Assembly: GCF_004402405.1 (NCBI RefSeq) | Contig: NZ_SOFE01000002.1 | Location: forward strand, 1 to 64,000 | Reading direction: 5' to 3' | DNA: 64,000 nucleotides | Source of the DNA: Cryobacterium levicorallinum | GTDB taxonomy: Bacteria; Actinomycetota; Actinomycetes; Actinomycetales; Microbacteriaceae | Shown here: positions 16,634-27,000 of the stretch, one piece after another | Position numbering within the stretch: the stretch's first letter is position 1 | Layout of the letters: every line of letters begins with the position of its first letter | Translations under genes and position numbers: made by a program | Notes under the pieces: model-generated | What the model was told of the DNA's origin: nothing | Databases searched by the model: none | Seen by the model: only the letters and a program-made list of their open reading frames with translations

Positions 16634-17503
16634 ATGGCAGTCGCGCGGCAATTTCGGGGTCCGATCGACCTTCACGCACACTCGAGCGTGTCGGACGGCA
16701 CCGAGACTCCGGCGGAGCTCGTGCACGCCGCAGCCGTGGCGGGGCTCGGCACGATCGCCCTCACCGACCACGATTCGACGGCCGGCTGGGCCGAGGCTTC
16801 CGCGGCCGCACGCACCGAGCACCTGACACTTATTCCGGGAATGGAATTCAGCACCCGCGTGCGGTACGCCAGTGTGCACCTTTTGGCATATCTTTTTGAC
16901 CCTGACGATTCGGCGCTGCTGGCGGAGATGACCCGCGTGCGCGCAGCCCGGCTCAGCCGGGCCGAGCAGATGGTCGCCCGCATCGGCGTGGATTACGACC
17001 TGAGCTGGGACGATGTGCTCGCCCAGACCACCCCTGAGGCCACGGTCGGCCGGCCACATATCGCCGATGCCCTCGTGGCCCGCGGGCACGCCCTCAATCG
17101 CAGCGCGGCCTTCGCCGACATTCTGCATTGGAAGGCCGGCTACTTTCAGCCGCACTACGCTCCCGATCCGGTGCGAGCGATCGAGCTCGTGCGCGCCGCC
17201 GGGGGGGTGCCGGTCATCGCCCACCCCGCCACCCGTGGCATCGGCGACGTCGTCGCCGAATCCAGCTTGAAGACGATGGTTGAGGCCGGACTGTTCGGAC
17301 TCGAACTGGAGCATCGCGAGAATAATCCGGAACCCACCAAACGGCTGTACGAGCTCGCCGCCAAATTCGGGCTGTCCGTCACCGGTTCGAGCGACTATCA
17401 CGGCACCGGCAAGCCCAACCTGCTCGGCGAGAACACCACAGCCCCCGACGTTCTCGACCGCATCATCGCCGAGGGCCGCGGCGCGGCTCCGGTTTACGGT
17501 TGA
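16634..17503 (+). CDS. PHP-domain phosphoesterase (RNase AM / 3',5'-nucleoside bisphosphatase type)
   Basis: A 289-residue metal-dependent phosphoesterase of the TrpH/YciV type. Metal motifs in order: DLHAHSSVSDG (His14, His16, Asp21), LTDHDST (Asp45, His46), a GMEFS Glu, PVIAHPAT (His) and GSSDYHG (Asp and His). Relatives hydrolyse pAp-type bisphosphates and trim 5' ends of small RNAs. The probable insertion domain lies around residues 100-170 (MTRVRAARLSRAEQMV onward), as in the family. It starts divergently from the EEP gene. A GC-rich hairpin follows its stop. Confidence 0.9.
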   Translation: MAVARQFRGPIDLHAHSSVSDGTETPAELVHAAAVAGLGTIALTDHDSTAGWAEASAAARTEHLTLIPGMEFSTRVRYASVHLLAYLFDPDDSALLAEMTRVRAARLSRAEQMVARIGVDYDLSWDDVLAQTTPEATVGRPHIADALVARGHALNRSAAFADILHWKAGYFQPHYAPDPVRAIELVRAAGGVPVIAHPATRGIGDVVAESSLKTMVEAGLFGLELEHRENNPEPTKRLYELAAKFGLSVTGSSDYHGTGKPNLLGENTTAPDVLDRIIAEGRGAAPVYG

Positions 17504-17538
17504 TCCCCTGAAGCGGATGCCGCAGCATTGAACGCAAA

Positions 17539-17597
17539 CGCGCCCGACCTCCGAGGCTGCCGAAGCCGAAGCGAAGGCAGCCCGGGTGCCGGGCGCG
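17539..17597. terminator. GC-rich hairpin between convergent PHP and DEAD-helicase genes
   Basis: Two nested inverted repeats: CGCGCCCG (17539-17546) with CGGGCGCG (17590-17597), and GGCTGCC (17555-17561) with GGCAGCC (17576-17582). There is no T tract. Position between converging stops supports a terminator role. Confidence 0.5.
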
Positions 17598-17615
17598 AGC
17601 GGTGCTGAGCAGCTA

Positions 17616-19193
17616 TTAGATCGCGCTGCCGGTCTGCGGTGAGCGACGACGGGTACGGCTGCGACGCAGCGGGGCGTTGTTTCCGTCGTGGTGCTCGGCT
17701 CCGCCGCCATCGTGCGTGCCGGCGGCCGGAGTTGCCGCCGGGGCGTCCGGGTTCGTGCTGGAGCCGACGCGGGTGCGTGACCGGGCGGGGCGACTGGCGT
17801 CGTCGGCAACCGGGCTCGTCGCTGGCCGGTCAGAACCGGTGCGCGCAGAGTCGCCACGGCCGGAGCCACGACCGCCCTCGGAGCGCCCGCTCTCCGAGCG
17901 ACCAGAGCGTGCCGCGCCGGATCGGCTGCCCGCTCCGGCGGAACGCGACCCGCCGGTACGTCCGGCCCCGCCGGTGCGAGCGTCCCCCGCGGTGACCTCC
18001 TTCACCGGGGTGGCGCGCAGGCGGCCCTTGGAGCCGGCTGGAATGTTCAGGTCGGTGTAGAGGTGCGGTGACGAGGAGTACGTCTCCATCGGTTCCGGCT
18101 GGCCGAAGTCCAGGGCCTTGTTGATGAGCGACCACTTGTGCAGGTCGTCCCAGTCGACGAAGGTGACGGCGATTCCGTTCTTGCCGGCGCGACCCGTGCG
18201 GCCGACGCGGTGCAGGTACGCCTTCTCGTCTTCGGGGATGGTGTGGTTGATCACGTGGGTGACGTCTTCCACGTCGATGCCGCGAGCGGCGACATCCGTT
18301 GCAATCAGAATCTCTTTCTTGCCGCTCTTGAAGCTGGCCATGGCGCGTTCGCGCTGTTCCTGGTTCAGGTCGCCGTGCACGGCGGTGGCGTTGAAGCCAC
18401 GGTCGCCAAGTTCTTCGACGAGCTTCGCGGCGGCACGCTTGGTGCGGGTGAAGATGATGGTCTTGCCACGGCCCTCAGCCATGAGGATGCGGCCGATGAC
18501 CTCATCCTTGTCCATGTTGTGCGCGCGGTAGACCAGGTGTTCGATGTTGGCCTGCATGAGGCCTTCGTCGGGGTCGGTCGCGCGAATGTGAATCGGGCGG
18601 TTCATGAAGCGGCGGGCCAGGGCAACGATCGGTCCGGGCATCGTCGCCGAGAACAGCATTGTGTGGCGGGTCGCCGGGGTCTGCGCGAACAGCTTCTCAA
18701 TGTCGGAGAGGAAGCCGAGGTCGAGCATCTTGTCGGCCTCATCGAGCACCATCTCGCGCACGTTGGCGAGGGTGAGCAAACGCTGGCCGGCGAGGTCGAG
18801 CAGACGGCCGGGGGTGCCGACGACGATCTGAGCGCCAGCCTTGAGCTGTTCGATCTGACCCTCATAGGCCTTGCCGCCGTAGATGGAGACGATCTTTGTA
18901 TTACGGTTCGCCGCGGCGAGTTCGAGGTCTTCGGAGACCTGCACGCACAGTTCGCGCGTCGGAACGACGATGAGCGCCTGCACACCGGGCTCCGGGTCGA
19001 GTCCGAGGCGCTGAATCACCGGAAGCCCGAAGCCGAAGGTCTTTCCGGTGCCGGTCTTGGCCTGGCCGATGATGTCCTGGCCGGCGAGAGCGAGCGGGAT
19101 GGTCTGGGTTTGAATGGGGAACGGTTCGAGGATGCCCTTGTCAGCAAGGGAGTCGACCATGTCCTGGTCAATATTAAGTTCGGAGAAAGTCAC
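17616..19193 (-). CDS. DEAD-box ATP-dependent RNA helicase
   Basis: A 525-residue helicase. N-terminal motifs: FSELNIDQDMVDSLADKG with the Q motif (FPIQTQTIPLAL), motif I AKTGTGKT, Ia PTRELCVQV, Ib TPGRLLDL, II VLDEADKML and III SATMP. The C-terminal RecA domain has HGDLNQEQRERAM, VATDVAARGIDVE-type motif V and HRVGRTGRAG motif VI. From about residue 391 a 135-residue tail rich in Arg, Gly and Ser (GRSESGRSEGGRGSGRGD) ends with RRSRTRRRSP. This tail is intrinsically disordered and RNA-binding in character. Such helicases act in cold-shock RNA remodelling and decay. In mycobacteria the equivalent gene (rhlE, Rv3211) has the same neighbour, the ferritin-like gene. Confidence 0.93.
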   Translation of the reverse strand: MTFSELNIDQDMVDSLADKGILEPFPIQTQTIPLALAGQDIIGQAKTGTGKTFGFGLPVIQRLGLDPEPGVQALIVVPTRELCVQVSEDLELAAANRNTKIVSIYGGKAYEGQIEQLKAGAQIVVGTPGRLLDLAGQRLLTLANVREMVLDEADKMLDLGFLSDIEKLFAQTPATRHTMLFSATMPGPIVALARRFMNRPIHIRATDPDEGLMQANIEHLVYRAHNMDKDEVIGRILMAEGRGKTIIFTRTKRAAAKLVEELGDRGFNATAVHGDLNQEQRERAMASFKSGKKEILIATDVAARGIDVEDVTHVINHTIPEDEKAYLHRVGRTGRAGKNGIAVTFVDWDDLHKWSLINKALDFGQPEPMETYSSSPHLYTDLNIPAGSKGRLRATPVKEVTAGDARTGGAGRTGGSRSAGAGSRSGAARSGRSESGRSEGGRGSGRGDSARTGSDRPATSPVADDASRPARSRTRVGSSTNPDAPAATPAAGTHDGGGAEHHDGNNAPLRRSRTRRRSPQTGSAI

Positions 19194-19326
19194 GAATGTA
19201 TGCCTGTCATTAACTGGAAGCGAAGTGCGCCCGTTTTTGCGTCTCGGGCAGCGGCCGCCGATCCTTGTCGGCGACGTAATTCCACCTTACTGCCCCGTCT
19301 GGACAGCGGCCACAGGCGCGCTGTTC

Positions 19327-19332
19327 TAAGCT
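19327..19332 (+). promoter_or_regulatory. -10 box of the ferritin-like gene (leaderless)
   Basis: TAAGCT is followed by the 6-nt spacer AAGCCC and the GTG at 19339. There is no ribosome binding site. Confidence 0.5.
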
Positions 19333-19338
19333 AAGCCC

Positions 19339-20067
19339 GTGGTCACGTGGTTCGGTCGGCGCCCGCAGCGCAATGAAGCTCCGAGGCTTTCGGCCCGCGG
19401 GGCACCCCAGCCAACCGAAAAAGTGGACATCAGTTCGCTCGCGCCGGGCGTGCAGCATTTTCTTGGTCAGGCCGCGTACAGCGAGCTCGGCGAATTCGAA
19501 AGCCTCGCCCGTGCGGTGGCGACCGCACCGAACCTCGCCGTTAAAGAAGGCCTCAGCTCCGCTGCCGGTCGGGCGCTTAGCAAGCACCACGGACTGATCA
19601 CCGAGATTCGTCGCCGCGGCCACGAGCCGGCCGTTGAGATGGCCCCGTTCGTCGTGAGTCTCGATGCGTTCCGCGCGAAGACCGCCGGTGTCAACTGGCA
19701 CGAATTACTGCTGAGCTGCTACCTCGTCGGTGGCTTGCTCGATGACTTCTTCATTCGGCTGTCCGACGGCCTGCCGCGGGATATCGGGCCTCGCGTCGCG
19801 CAATTGCTCGGCGAGGATTCCGGTACCGACGTGCTCGTTCACGAGCTCCAGACCGCGATTGAAAACGACCAGGCGCTCGGCTCACAGCTGGCGATGTGGG
19901 GCCGTCGGCTCGTCGGTGACACCCTGCTCGTGGCCCGGTCGGCCATGCCGGCCACGGATCCCACTAATGGCCGCGCGGGCAGCAATGAGTCACGCATCGA
20001 ACCGGTCTTCACCGAACTCATCGCGGCGCACACCCGCCGCATGGATGGCCTCGGCCTCACGGCTTAA
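19339..20067 (+). CDS. Ferritin-like fold protein (MiaE-related, Rv3210c-like)
   Basis: A 242-residue all-helical protein of the actinobacterial ferritin-like family placed near tRNA-hydroxylase MiaE. Candidate di-iron ligands are the Glu residues in AAYSELGEFESLAR (about 47-61) and the ALSKHHGLITEIRRRGHEP segment. A second pair would be expected from the VNWHELLLSCYLVGGLLDDFF helix and the C-terminal FTELIAAHTRRM. Substrate and true activity are unknown. The first 35 residues are basic and low in structure. It lies between the DEAD helicase and DUF3107 genes, as in mycobacteria. It starts with GTG on a likely leaderless message. Confidence 0.75.
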   Translation: MVTWFGRRPQRNEAPRLSARGAPQPTEKVDISSLAPGVQHFLGQAAYSELGEFESLARAVATAPNLAVKEGLSSAAGRALSKHHGLITEIRRRGHEPAVEMAPFVVSLDAFRAKTAGVNWHELLLSCYLVGGLLDDFFIRLSDGLPRDIGPRVAQLLGEDSGTDVLVHELQTAIENDQALGSQLAMWGRRLVGDTLLVARSAMPATDPTNGRAGSNESRIEPVFTELIAAHTRRMDGLGLTA

Positions 20068-20077
20068 GAATGTGAGA

Positions 20078-20377
20078 TTAGGCCGTGCCGGTTTTGGCCA
20101 GGGCCTGCAGCATCCGCTGATCGGCATGAATGCGTTGCCGGCTGATCATAAGATTCAGCACAACGGATGCAGCGACGGCGGCACCGAGAGACATCCACCA
20201 GATCCACCCCCCGGCCCAATTCCAGCCGAGCCAGGTCAGCCCGACCCAGACCAAGGATGCCGCGGCCGTTCCGATCGCGGGGACCAGCACCGAGCCCTGG
20301 GTTGAGCGTCCGGGCAGGAAGTACCGTGCGCCGAGGCCGATGAGCGTGCCGAACAGCGCGACGAACAACAGCTCCAT
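20078..20377 (-). CDS. Small membrane protein of unknown function
   Basis: A 99-residue protein with three predicted membrane helices (LLFVALFGTLIGLGARYFL, VLVPAIGTAAASLVWVGLTWLG, IWWMSLGAAVAASVVLNLMI) and a short basic cytoplasmic tail (SRQRIHADQRML). I do not recognise the family. Its start lies 6 nt after the stop of DUF3107 on the same strand, so they form a two-gene unit. It converges on the ferritin-like gene with 10 nt between stops. Confidence 0.7.
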   Translation of the reverse strand: MELLFVALFGTLIGLGARYFLPGRSTQGSVLVPAIGTAAASLVWVGLTWLGWNWAGGWIWWMSLGAAVAASVVLNLMISRQRIHADQRMLQALAKTGTA

Positions 20378-20383
20378 GGCGTT

Positions 20384-20608
20384 TTAGGCGACGAAGCCGA
20401 CGCGGCGCGATTCTTCGCTGCCGAGTTCGACGTAGGCGAGCCCCACGGTCGGAACGATGTAGACGCGACCCTTGCTGTCGCTGAGCTTCAGATAGCCGGT
20501 CTGACCGGAGAGGGCCGCCGCAACGGTCTCCTCAATCTCGGTCGCTGGCTGCGAAGTCTCAAAACCGATCTCACGGGGAGAGTTGAAAATACCAATGCGA
20601 ATATCCAC
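20384..20608 (-). CDS. DUF3107 family protein (TB9.4/Rv3208A-like)
   Basis: A 74-residue protein starting VDIRIGIFNSPREIGFE (GTG start, AAAGG upstream). It contains the conserved ATEIEETVAAALSG and YIVPTVGLAYVELGSEESRRVGF segments of DUF3107. It corresponds to the small mycobacterial antigen Rv3208A in the same neighbourhood. Its function is unknown. It is divergent from adnA, with a 95-bp intergenic region. Confidence 0.9.
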   Translation of the reverse strand: MDIRIGIFNSPREIGFETSQPATEIEETVAAALSGQTGYLKLSDSKGRVYIVPTVGLAYVELGSEESRRVGFVA

Positions 20609-20691
20609 CGAACTGCCTTTCGTAGCCTTGCGCCCAGATTACGACAGAACGCGCCCTCGCCCTGACCGATTTCACTGTCGGCGCAACCCGT

Positions 20692-20697
20692 TACCGT
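20692..20697 (+). promoter_or_regulatory. -10 box of adnA (leaderless)
   Basis: TACCGT is followed by TGAAAT and the GTG at 20704. An ATG overlapping at 20702 is closed at once by TGA, so the GTG is the start. Confidence 0.45.
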
Positions 20698-20703
20698 TGA
20701 AAT

Positions 20704-23700
20704 GTGACCAACCACGACCTCGACGCCGACCAGCAGGCTGTTCTCGATCTCCCCGACGCGGTGAGCGCCGCCGTCATCGGCGCGCCCGGCTCCGGCAAGA
20801 CCAGTACGCTCGTCGAACTCGTCGCCGACCGGGTGTTGAACCGGGGGTATTCGCCGAGCGCGGTGCTGGTGTTGGTGCCGACGCGCGCCGGTGCCACCGC
20901 GCTGCGCGACCGGATCGCGCTGCGCCTGGCCGTGCCGACCAACGGGCCACTCGCTCGCAGCGCCAACTCCGTGGCCTTTCAGATCGTGCGCTCCGCGGTC
21001 GCCCAGGCCGGTGGGCCCACTCCGACCCTGCTCACTGGCGGCGAGCAGGACCAGATTATCGCCGAACTGCTGCAGGGCCACCTGGACGACGAGACGGCCG
21101 GAGCGCCGAGCGGCCCGGTCTGGCCAGACACCCTGGGCGCCGACGTACGCCAGTTGCGGGGATTTCGTACCGAACTGCGCGATCTCATGATGCGCGCCGT
21201 GGAATATGGCGTCACTCCGGAACAGCTGGAGCGTTTCGGCCTCGGGCGGCCGGAGTGGGTGGCCGCTGCCGAGTTCATTCGCGGTTACGAAGAGGCCAAG
21301 GACCAGGCCCGCCCCGGGCAGTATGACTCCACCGAGCTGGCCCGCTATGCTGCGGCGATCGTGGCCGGAGCCGAGGTAGGCCCGGCCGGGGCGGCGACGC
21401 TCGGTACCCTGGCCGGACTGCGCCTGATCGTGCTCGACGATGCCCAGGAAGTGACCCAGGCCACGCTCACTCTGCTGGCCCAGTTTCAGGCGCGCGGGGT
21501 CGCGATCATCGCCGTCGGCGACCCGGATATCAGCACCGGATCATTCCACGGTGCGCATCCGGATGCCCTCGGTCGCCTCGGTCAGTACCTCGGCCTGGGC
21601 CCGGTCGGGGCGCCGGTGGGGTCATCGGCTGGCCCCGCGGCGGCTTCGCCGTCCGGCGGGATCGCACCGCCGATCGTACTCGGCACCGTCTACCGACACG
21701 GCGCGGGCATCCGTCAGGTGATTCAGCGGATCACGAGTCGCATCGGCGCGGCCGCGGCCGGCACCCAGCGTGCGGCGGGCAGCGCGCAGGTCGAACCCGA
21801 CGCGGTGAGCGAGATTGCTTTCGATGGCTCCGATGATCCTGCGCTCTCGGCTCCTAGTGCCGTGACCGCGCCCGAGACGCTGACCGCGCCGGACGCCGTC
21901 CCCGAACCGTCCGTGCACACCGTCATCGCGACCAGCCCGGCCGACCAGCTCGCGGTGATCGCCCGGCTGCTGCGCGAACGCCACGTGATCGACGAAACTC
22001 CGTGGTCGCGCATGGCCGTGATCGTGCGCACCGGTTCACTCGTTCCCTCGATCTCCAAGGGGCTCGCCGCGCTCGAAGTGCCGACCCAGGTGTCGACCGC
22101 GAGCACGGCCCTGCGCGACGAGTACGCGGTGAAAGCGTTCATCGTAGCCCTCGAGGTCACCCTCGGACGCAAAGCGCTCGACTCCCAAGCGGCGATTGAG
22201 CTGCTGCGCGGTCCGCTCGGCGGCCTCGACCCGATCACCCTGCGTCGGCTGCGCGCGGCACTGCGTCAACAGGAATTGGCCACCGACACGCCCGCCCCGC
22301 GCAGCGCCGATGACCTGCTCGTCGCAGCTTTGTATGACCCTGAGCTGCTCGCCACCATCGACAACCGCACCGCCCGCCGCGCGGCCGGTTGCGGAGCGAG
22401 CCTGCGCCAAGCCGCCATCGAGTACGCGGCCGGCGCCACCATCGAAGAACTGCTCTGGGGCCTCTGGCAGCGCAGCGGTCTCGACCGCGAATGGAAGGAG
22501 CAATCCACCGGCACCGGAATCGTCGCCGACGAGGCCAACCACAACCTCGATGCCGTCGTCGCCCTGTTCTCCGCCGCCCAGCGTTACGTCGAACGCACCC
22601 CGTCGGCCCCGCCGGTATTGTTCCTTGAACACCTCGTCGACACCGACGTGCCCGAAGACACCCTGGCGCCGCGCGCCCTCGGCGCGGCCGTCACCGTGTC
22701 CACGCCGAGCGGCACCATCGGGCGCTCCTGGGATGTCGTCGTGCTCGCCGGTGTGCAAGCCAACGTCTGGCCCGACCTGCGCATTCGCGGGTCCCTGCTC
22801 GGTGCCGGCGACCTCGCCCTCATCGCTTCTGGGCAAGACGCATCCGGTACCGACGCCCGCACCGCGGTGCTGCACGACGAACTGCGCATGTTCGCTCAGG
22901 CGGCCAGCCGGGCCACGACCGAACTACTCGTCACCGCCGTCAACAACGAAGAGAACGAACCATCGGTGTTCTTTCGCCTGTTGCCGCAGCCTGCTCCCAC
23001 TCTGGGCGCCGACGACCCCGCCCACTACCCCGTGTCGCTTCGCGGTCTGACCGGAAGGCTGAGGCGCGACCTGACCCGCGCCATCCACTCGCCGGGTCGG
23101 GTCGACTCCGCCACCCGGGCAGCGGATGCCGCAGCCACGCTCGCCCGGCTCGCCGACGAAAACGTGCCAGGTGCCTCGCCCGACGAATGGTACGGCCTGG
23201 CCGACCCGAGCACCGTGCGCCCACTCAACGACCCGGAGGCCGGCGACCAACCGGTGCGGGTATCGCCGTCGCGCATGGCAGCCTTTGAAACCTGCCCGCT
23301 GCACTGGCTGATCGGTCAGGTCGGTGGCGGCGATTCCAACACCGCAGCCAACCTCGGCACGATCATCCACAAGGTCATGGAAGACGCCACCGATCGGCGC
23401 CCAGAAGCCCTGTGGCAGGGGGTGGAGGCCCGCTGGAACGAGCTCGACTTCGACGCCGACTGGCAGTCCCGGGTGCAGAAAGTTGCAGCCAGGGAGCTCA
23501 CCGATCGGCTCGCCTCCTACCTGCTGGATTTCGAGAACGGCGGCGGAGAGCTGTTGAGCGCCGAGGGCACCTTTCAGCTCGAAGTGAGCGGTGCCGTGCT
23601 GTCGGGCACCATCGACCGGGTCGAACGCCAGGCCGACGGCCGGGCCGTGATCGTCGACCTCAAAACGGGCAAGGGCGATGCGACGAGCGATACCGGAGTC

Positions 23701-24012
23701 GCGGAGCATCCGCAGCTCGGCGCGTACCAGCTGGCCTTTCAAGAAGGCGCCATCGACGGTGTGTCCTCGGACATGGCCCTTGCCGGTGCACGATTGGTCA
23801 TCGTCTCCTCGGGCACCGTCAAGCAGAACTATCGCAATCCCACCCAGCCCGCTTTCACTCCGGAGCAGCTCGAGGCCTTTCGCACCCGCGTCGGTGACGA
23901 TGCAGCCGGCATGGGCGGCGCCACCTTCATCGCAGAAATCACCTCGCACTGTCTCGACCCCAGATCCCACGGGTCCTGCCGCATCCACGTCATCAAGCAG
24001 GTCAGCTCATGA
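20704..24012 (+). CDS. adnA: AdnA-type helicase-nuclease subunit
   Basis: A 1102-residue subunit of the actinobacterial AdnAB double-strand-break resection complex (RecBCD/AddAB class). The N-terminal UvrD-like motor has Walker A GAPGSGKT (26-33) and a motif II of the form LDDAQE (Asp245-Asp246) in place of DExQ, as expected of the weaker AdnA motor. The C-terminal RecB-family nuclease starts near VSPSRMAAFETCPLHW (Cys864) and contains SGTIDRVE, IVDLKTGK (Asp985, Lys987) and QLGAYQLAF. It ends with HCLDPRSHGSC, whose cysteines together with Cys864 might hold a metal site. The central Ala/Pro-rich stretch (about 340-400) is a variable linker. It overlaps adnB by 4 nt (ATGA). Mycobacterial equivalents are Rv3202c and Rv3201c. 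Confidence 0.9.
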   Translation: MTNHDLDADQQAVLDLPDAVSAAVIGAPGSGKTSTLVELVADRVLNRGYSPSAVLVLVPTRAGATALRDRIALRLAVPTNGPLARSANSVAFQIVRSAVAQAGGPTPTLLTGGEQDQIIAELLQGHLDDETAGAPSGPVWPDTLGADVRQLRGFRTELRDLMMRAVEYGVTPEQLERFGLGRPEWVAAAEFIRGYEEAKDQARPGQYDSTELARYAAAIVAGAEVGPAGAATLGTLAGLRLIVLDDAQEVTQATLTLLAQFQARGVAIIAVGDPDISTGSFHGAHPDALGRLGQYLGLGPVGAPVGSSAGPAAASPSGGIAPPIVLGTVYRHGAGIRQVIQRITSRIGAAAAGTQRAAGSAQVEPDAVSEIAFDGSDDPALSAPSAVTAPETLTAPDAVPEPSVHTVIATSPADQLAVIARLLRERHVIDETPWSRMAVIVRTGSLVPSISKGLAALEVPTQVSTASTALRDEYAVKAFIVALEVTLGRKALDSQAAIELLRGPLGGLDPITLRRLRAALRQQELATDTPAPRSADDLLVAALYDPELLATIDNRTARRAAGCGASLRQAAIEYAAGATIEELLWGLWQRSGLDREWKEQSTGTGIVADEANHNLDAVVALFSAAQRYVERTPSAPPVLFLEHLVDTDVPEDTLAPRALGAAVTVSTPSGTIGRSWDVVVLAGVQANVWPDLRIRGSLLGAGDLALIASGQDASGTDARTAVLHDELRMFAQAASRATTELLVTAVNNEENEPSVFFRLLPQPAPTLGADDPAHYPVSLRGLTGRLRRDLTRAIHSPGRVDSATRAADAAATLARLADENVPGASPDEWYGLADPSTVRPLNDPEAGDQPVRVSPSRMAAFETCPLHWLIGQVGGGDSNTAANLGTIIHKVMEDATDRRPEALWQGVEARWNELDFDADWQSRVQKVAARELTDRLASYLLDFENGGGELLSAEGTFQLEVSGAVLSGTIDRVERQADGRAVIVDLKTGKGDATSDTGVAEHPQLGAYQLAFQEGAIDGVSSDMALAGARLVIVSSGTVKQNYRNPTQPAFTPEQLEAFRTRVGDDAAGMGGATFIAEITSHCLDPRSHGSCRIHVIKQVSS

Positions 24013-27000
24013 GTCTTCTCAGCACCGCCACCACGGTCTCCGCCCTCGATATCGCGGCGGCGCTCAACATGTTTGCGCCGACTATCGAGCAGCAGGCGGT
24101 CATTGAAGCGCCGCTCACGCCGACCCTCGTCGTCGCCGGAGCCGGCAGCGGCAAGACCGAGACCATGGCCAACCGGGTGCTTTGGCTGCTCGCCAACGGC
24201 CACGCCCGCCCCGACCAGATTCTCGGACTCACCTTCACCCGCAAAGCCGCCGGCGAGCTCAGTGAGCGCATCAACAAACGCATCAGCGATCTCGAAACGG
24301 CCGGCCTCATGCCGATCGCCGCCGACCCCAACTCCGCCCATGGCACGGCCGCCGAGTCGTCCGACCTGTTCAACACCCCGAGCGTGTCCACCTACAACTC
24401 CTTCGCCAGCCGCCTGTTCACCGACAACGCCCTGTTGCTCGGCCGCGAACCCGAGTCGGTGCTGCTGAGCGAAACCAGCGCCTGGCTCCTGGCCCGTCAC
24501 GTCGTCATCGACTTCGGCGACGGGCGGCTCGTACCTTTCGGCAAAAGCCTCGACCTCGTCACCGATGCCGTGCTGCAGCTCAGCCGTGCCCTGGCCGAGA
24601 ATCCGCCGGCCGTTCACCTTGGTCAGCCCGGAGCTCCCCACGACCTCAGGGCACTGGTCGACAGTTTCGGCTACCTGCCCGATTTGCCCTACGGTAATCC
24701 GCGCAAGAAGACACCGTACGGGTCGGTCACTGACTCCCTGGCCGCAGTCGCCCCGCTTCCGGTGCTGGCCGAGTTGGCCGCTCGCTACAGCAGCGAGAAG
24801 CGTCGCCTAGGACTCATTGAGTTCTCCGATCAAGTAGCCCTGGCACTGCAGGTCTGCCAAAAGGTCGACGCCGTCGTCGACCGCTACCGTGACCAGTACC
24901 GCGTGGTGCTCCTCGACGAATACCAGGACACCTCGGTCCTGCAAACCGAGCTGTTGCACACCCTGTTTCGCAACCACCCGGTGATGGCCGTCGGTGATCC
25001 CCACCAATCCATCTACGGATGGCGCGGCGCCAGCAGTGCAAACCTGCTCGGCTTCGGCCGAGACTTCAACACCGGAGACTTCAGCCCAGCAGCAGCCCCG
25101 ACCATGTCGCTGTCCTTCACCTGGCGCAACCCGGCGCTCGTCCTCGACGCTGCCAACGCCCTCGTCGCCCCGCTGAGCGCCGCGCTTCGCGCAAAACCGG
25201 GCGGAATCCAGGTCGAAACGCTCAAGGTTCCCGCTGGCACCCGGCCCGGCGCGGTCGACGCGCTTATGGCTGAAACCATCGCTGAGGAGGCCGGAGCCAT
25301 CGCCGACTGGTTCGCCACCCGTCTGGTCGGCGAACACAGCGGCGCGATGCTGTTTCGGGCCCGCCGCGAGATGGAATACTTCGCCGAGGTACTACGGGCG
25401 CACGGCGTGCGTGCCCACGTGCTCGGACTCGGTGGGTTGCTCTCCACCCCCGAGGTCGCCGACGTTGTGAGCGTGCTGCGAGTGGTGCACGACCCCGCCG
25501 CCGGCAGCGAACTCGTGCGTCTACTCAGCGGTGCCCGCTACCGTGTCGGTGCGCGCGACCTGCAAACGCTCGCCGACGTGGCGCGCTGGCTGGCCGGGCA
25601 TGACTGGGCCCAGAAAGCGATCTCGGCCGATCTGCGCGGCAAGCTGCGGGCATCCGTCGCCGGCGATGAAGGCAGCTCGCTCGTGGATGCACTCGACTTT
25701 CTCGGGTCAGCGCCCGACTCGCACGGCCAGCTCGCCGGGTTCAGCGATATCGGCCGGGCCCGGGTGCAGTCCGCCGGCCGTCAGCTGGCCTGGCTGCGCT
25801 CCCGCGCTGGCCTGCCTCTGCTCGACTTTGTACGCCTGATCGAGCAGGAATTTCGGCTCGACGTCGAGCTGATCGCGAACGAGGCCAACGACCTCGGCCT
25901 GGCCAACCTGTATTCCTTCCACGACACCGTCTCGGCCTTTCTCGACAGCGACGAGCAGGGCACACTGGCGAGCTTTCTGCGCTGGCTCAAACGGGCCGAA
26001 CTGCAGGACGATCTCGGCCCGCGCGCTGAACTGTCGGAGCAGGGCACCGTGCAGCTGCTGACCGTTCACGGCGCCAAGGGCCTCGAATGGGATTTCGTCG
26101 CCATTCCCAACCTGACCGAGAAGAGCCTGCCCGCCGCCTCTCGCGATACGAGCGGATGGTTGCGCTTCGGCGAACTGCCTTATGCGTTCCGCGGCGACCG
26201 GTCCGAGCTGCCCGATCTCGATATCGTCGGCCACGACACCCAGTTCGACTTCGACCTGGCGTTCCAGGCCTACAAGGCTGAGCTGGCCGACCGGCACGAC
26301 GACGAGGAGCGCCGCCTCATCTACGTCGCGACCACCCGCGCCAAGCACGAGCTGCTGCTGACCGGCTCATTCTGGGGCCCCGGAGTCACCGCTCGCAAGC
26401 CCAGCCGTTACCTCACGGAACTCGCCCTGGCCGGGCTGATCGCGAAGATCCCCGACGCGCCCGCCGAGTCTGAGAAACCCGTCTCGGCGTCCAGTGGCAC
26501 CGAACTGTGGCCGTTCGACCCACTCGGCGGCCGACGGGCGCTGGTCGAGGCTGCCGCAGAGAGGGTGAGCGCGAGCGAAACGGATGTCCCCACTCGCTGG
26601 TCGCACGCCGTCACCCTGCTGCTTACGGAGCGAGCCCTGCGCCTCACCGGCGGCGAGGGTGCCCCGGTGCCCACCCGCATCCCGGCCTCCCGGTTCAAGG
26701 ACTACGTCGACGATCCAGCCGGTGTCGCGGCGGAGCTGCGCCGCCCAATGCCGCAGCGTCCGTACCGGGCCACTCGGCTCGGCACGCTGTTCCATTCCTG
26801 GGTCGAGCGTCGGGCGGGAGGAGCCACCGGCACCGATCGCGTCGATGCCAGCCTGTTTGACCTCGATCTGACAGACGAAGACCAGGGCACCGGCACACTC
26901 GAGCAACTTGACGTGCCGGAGCAAGAGCAGTTCGCGGTTCTCCAGGCCACCTTCGAACGCTCCGAATGGGCCGAGCGCAAACCCGTCGACGTGGAGATTG

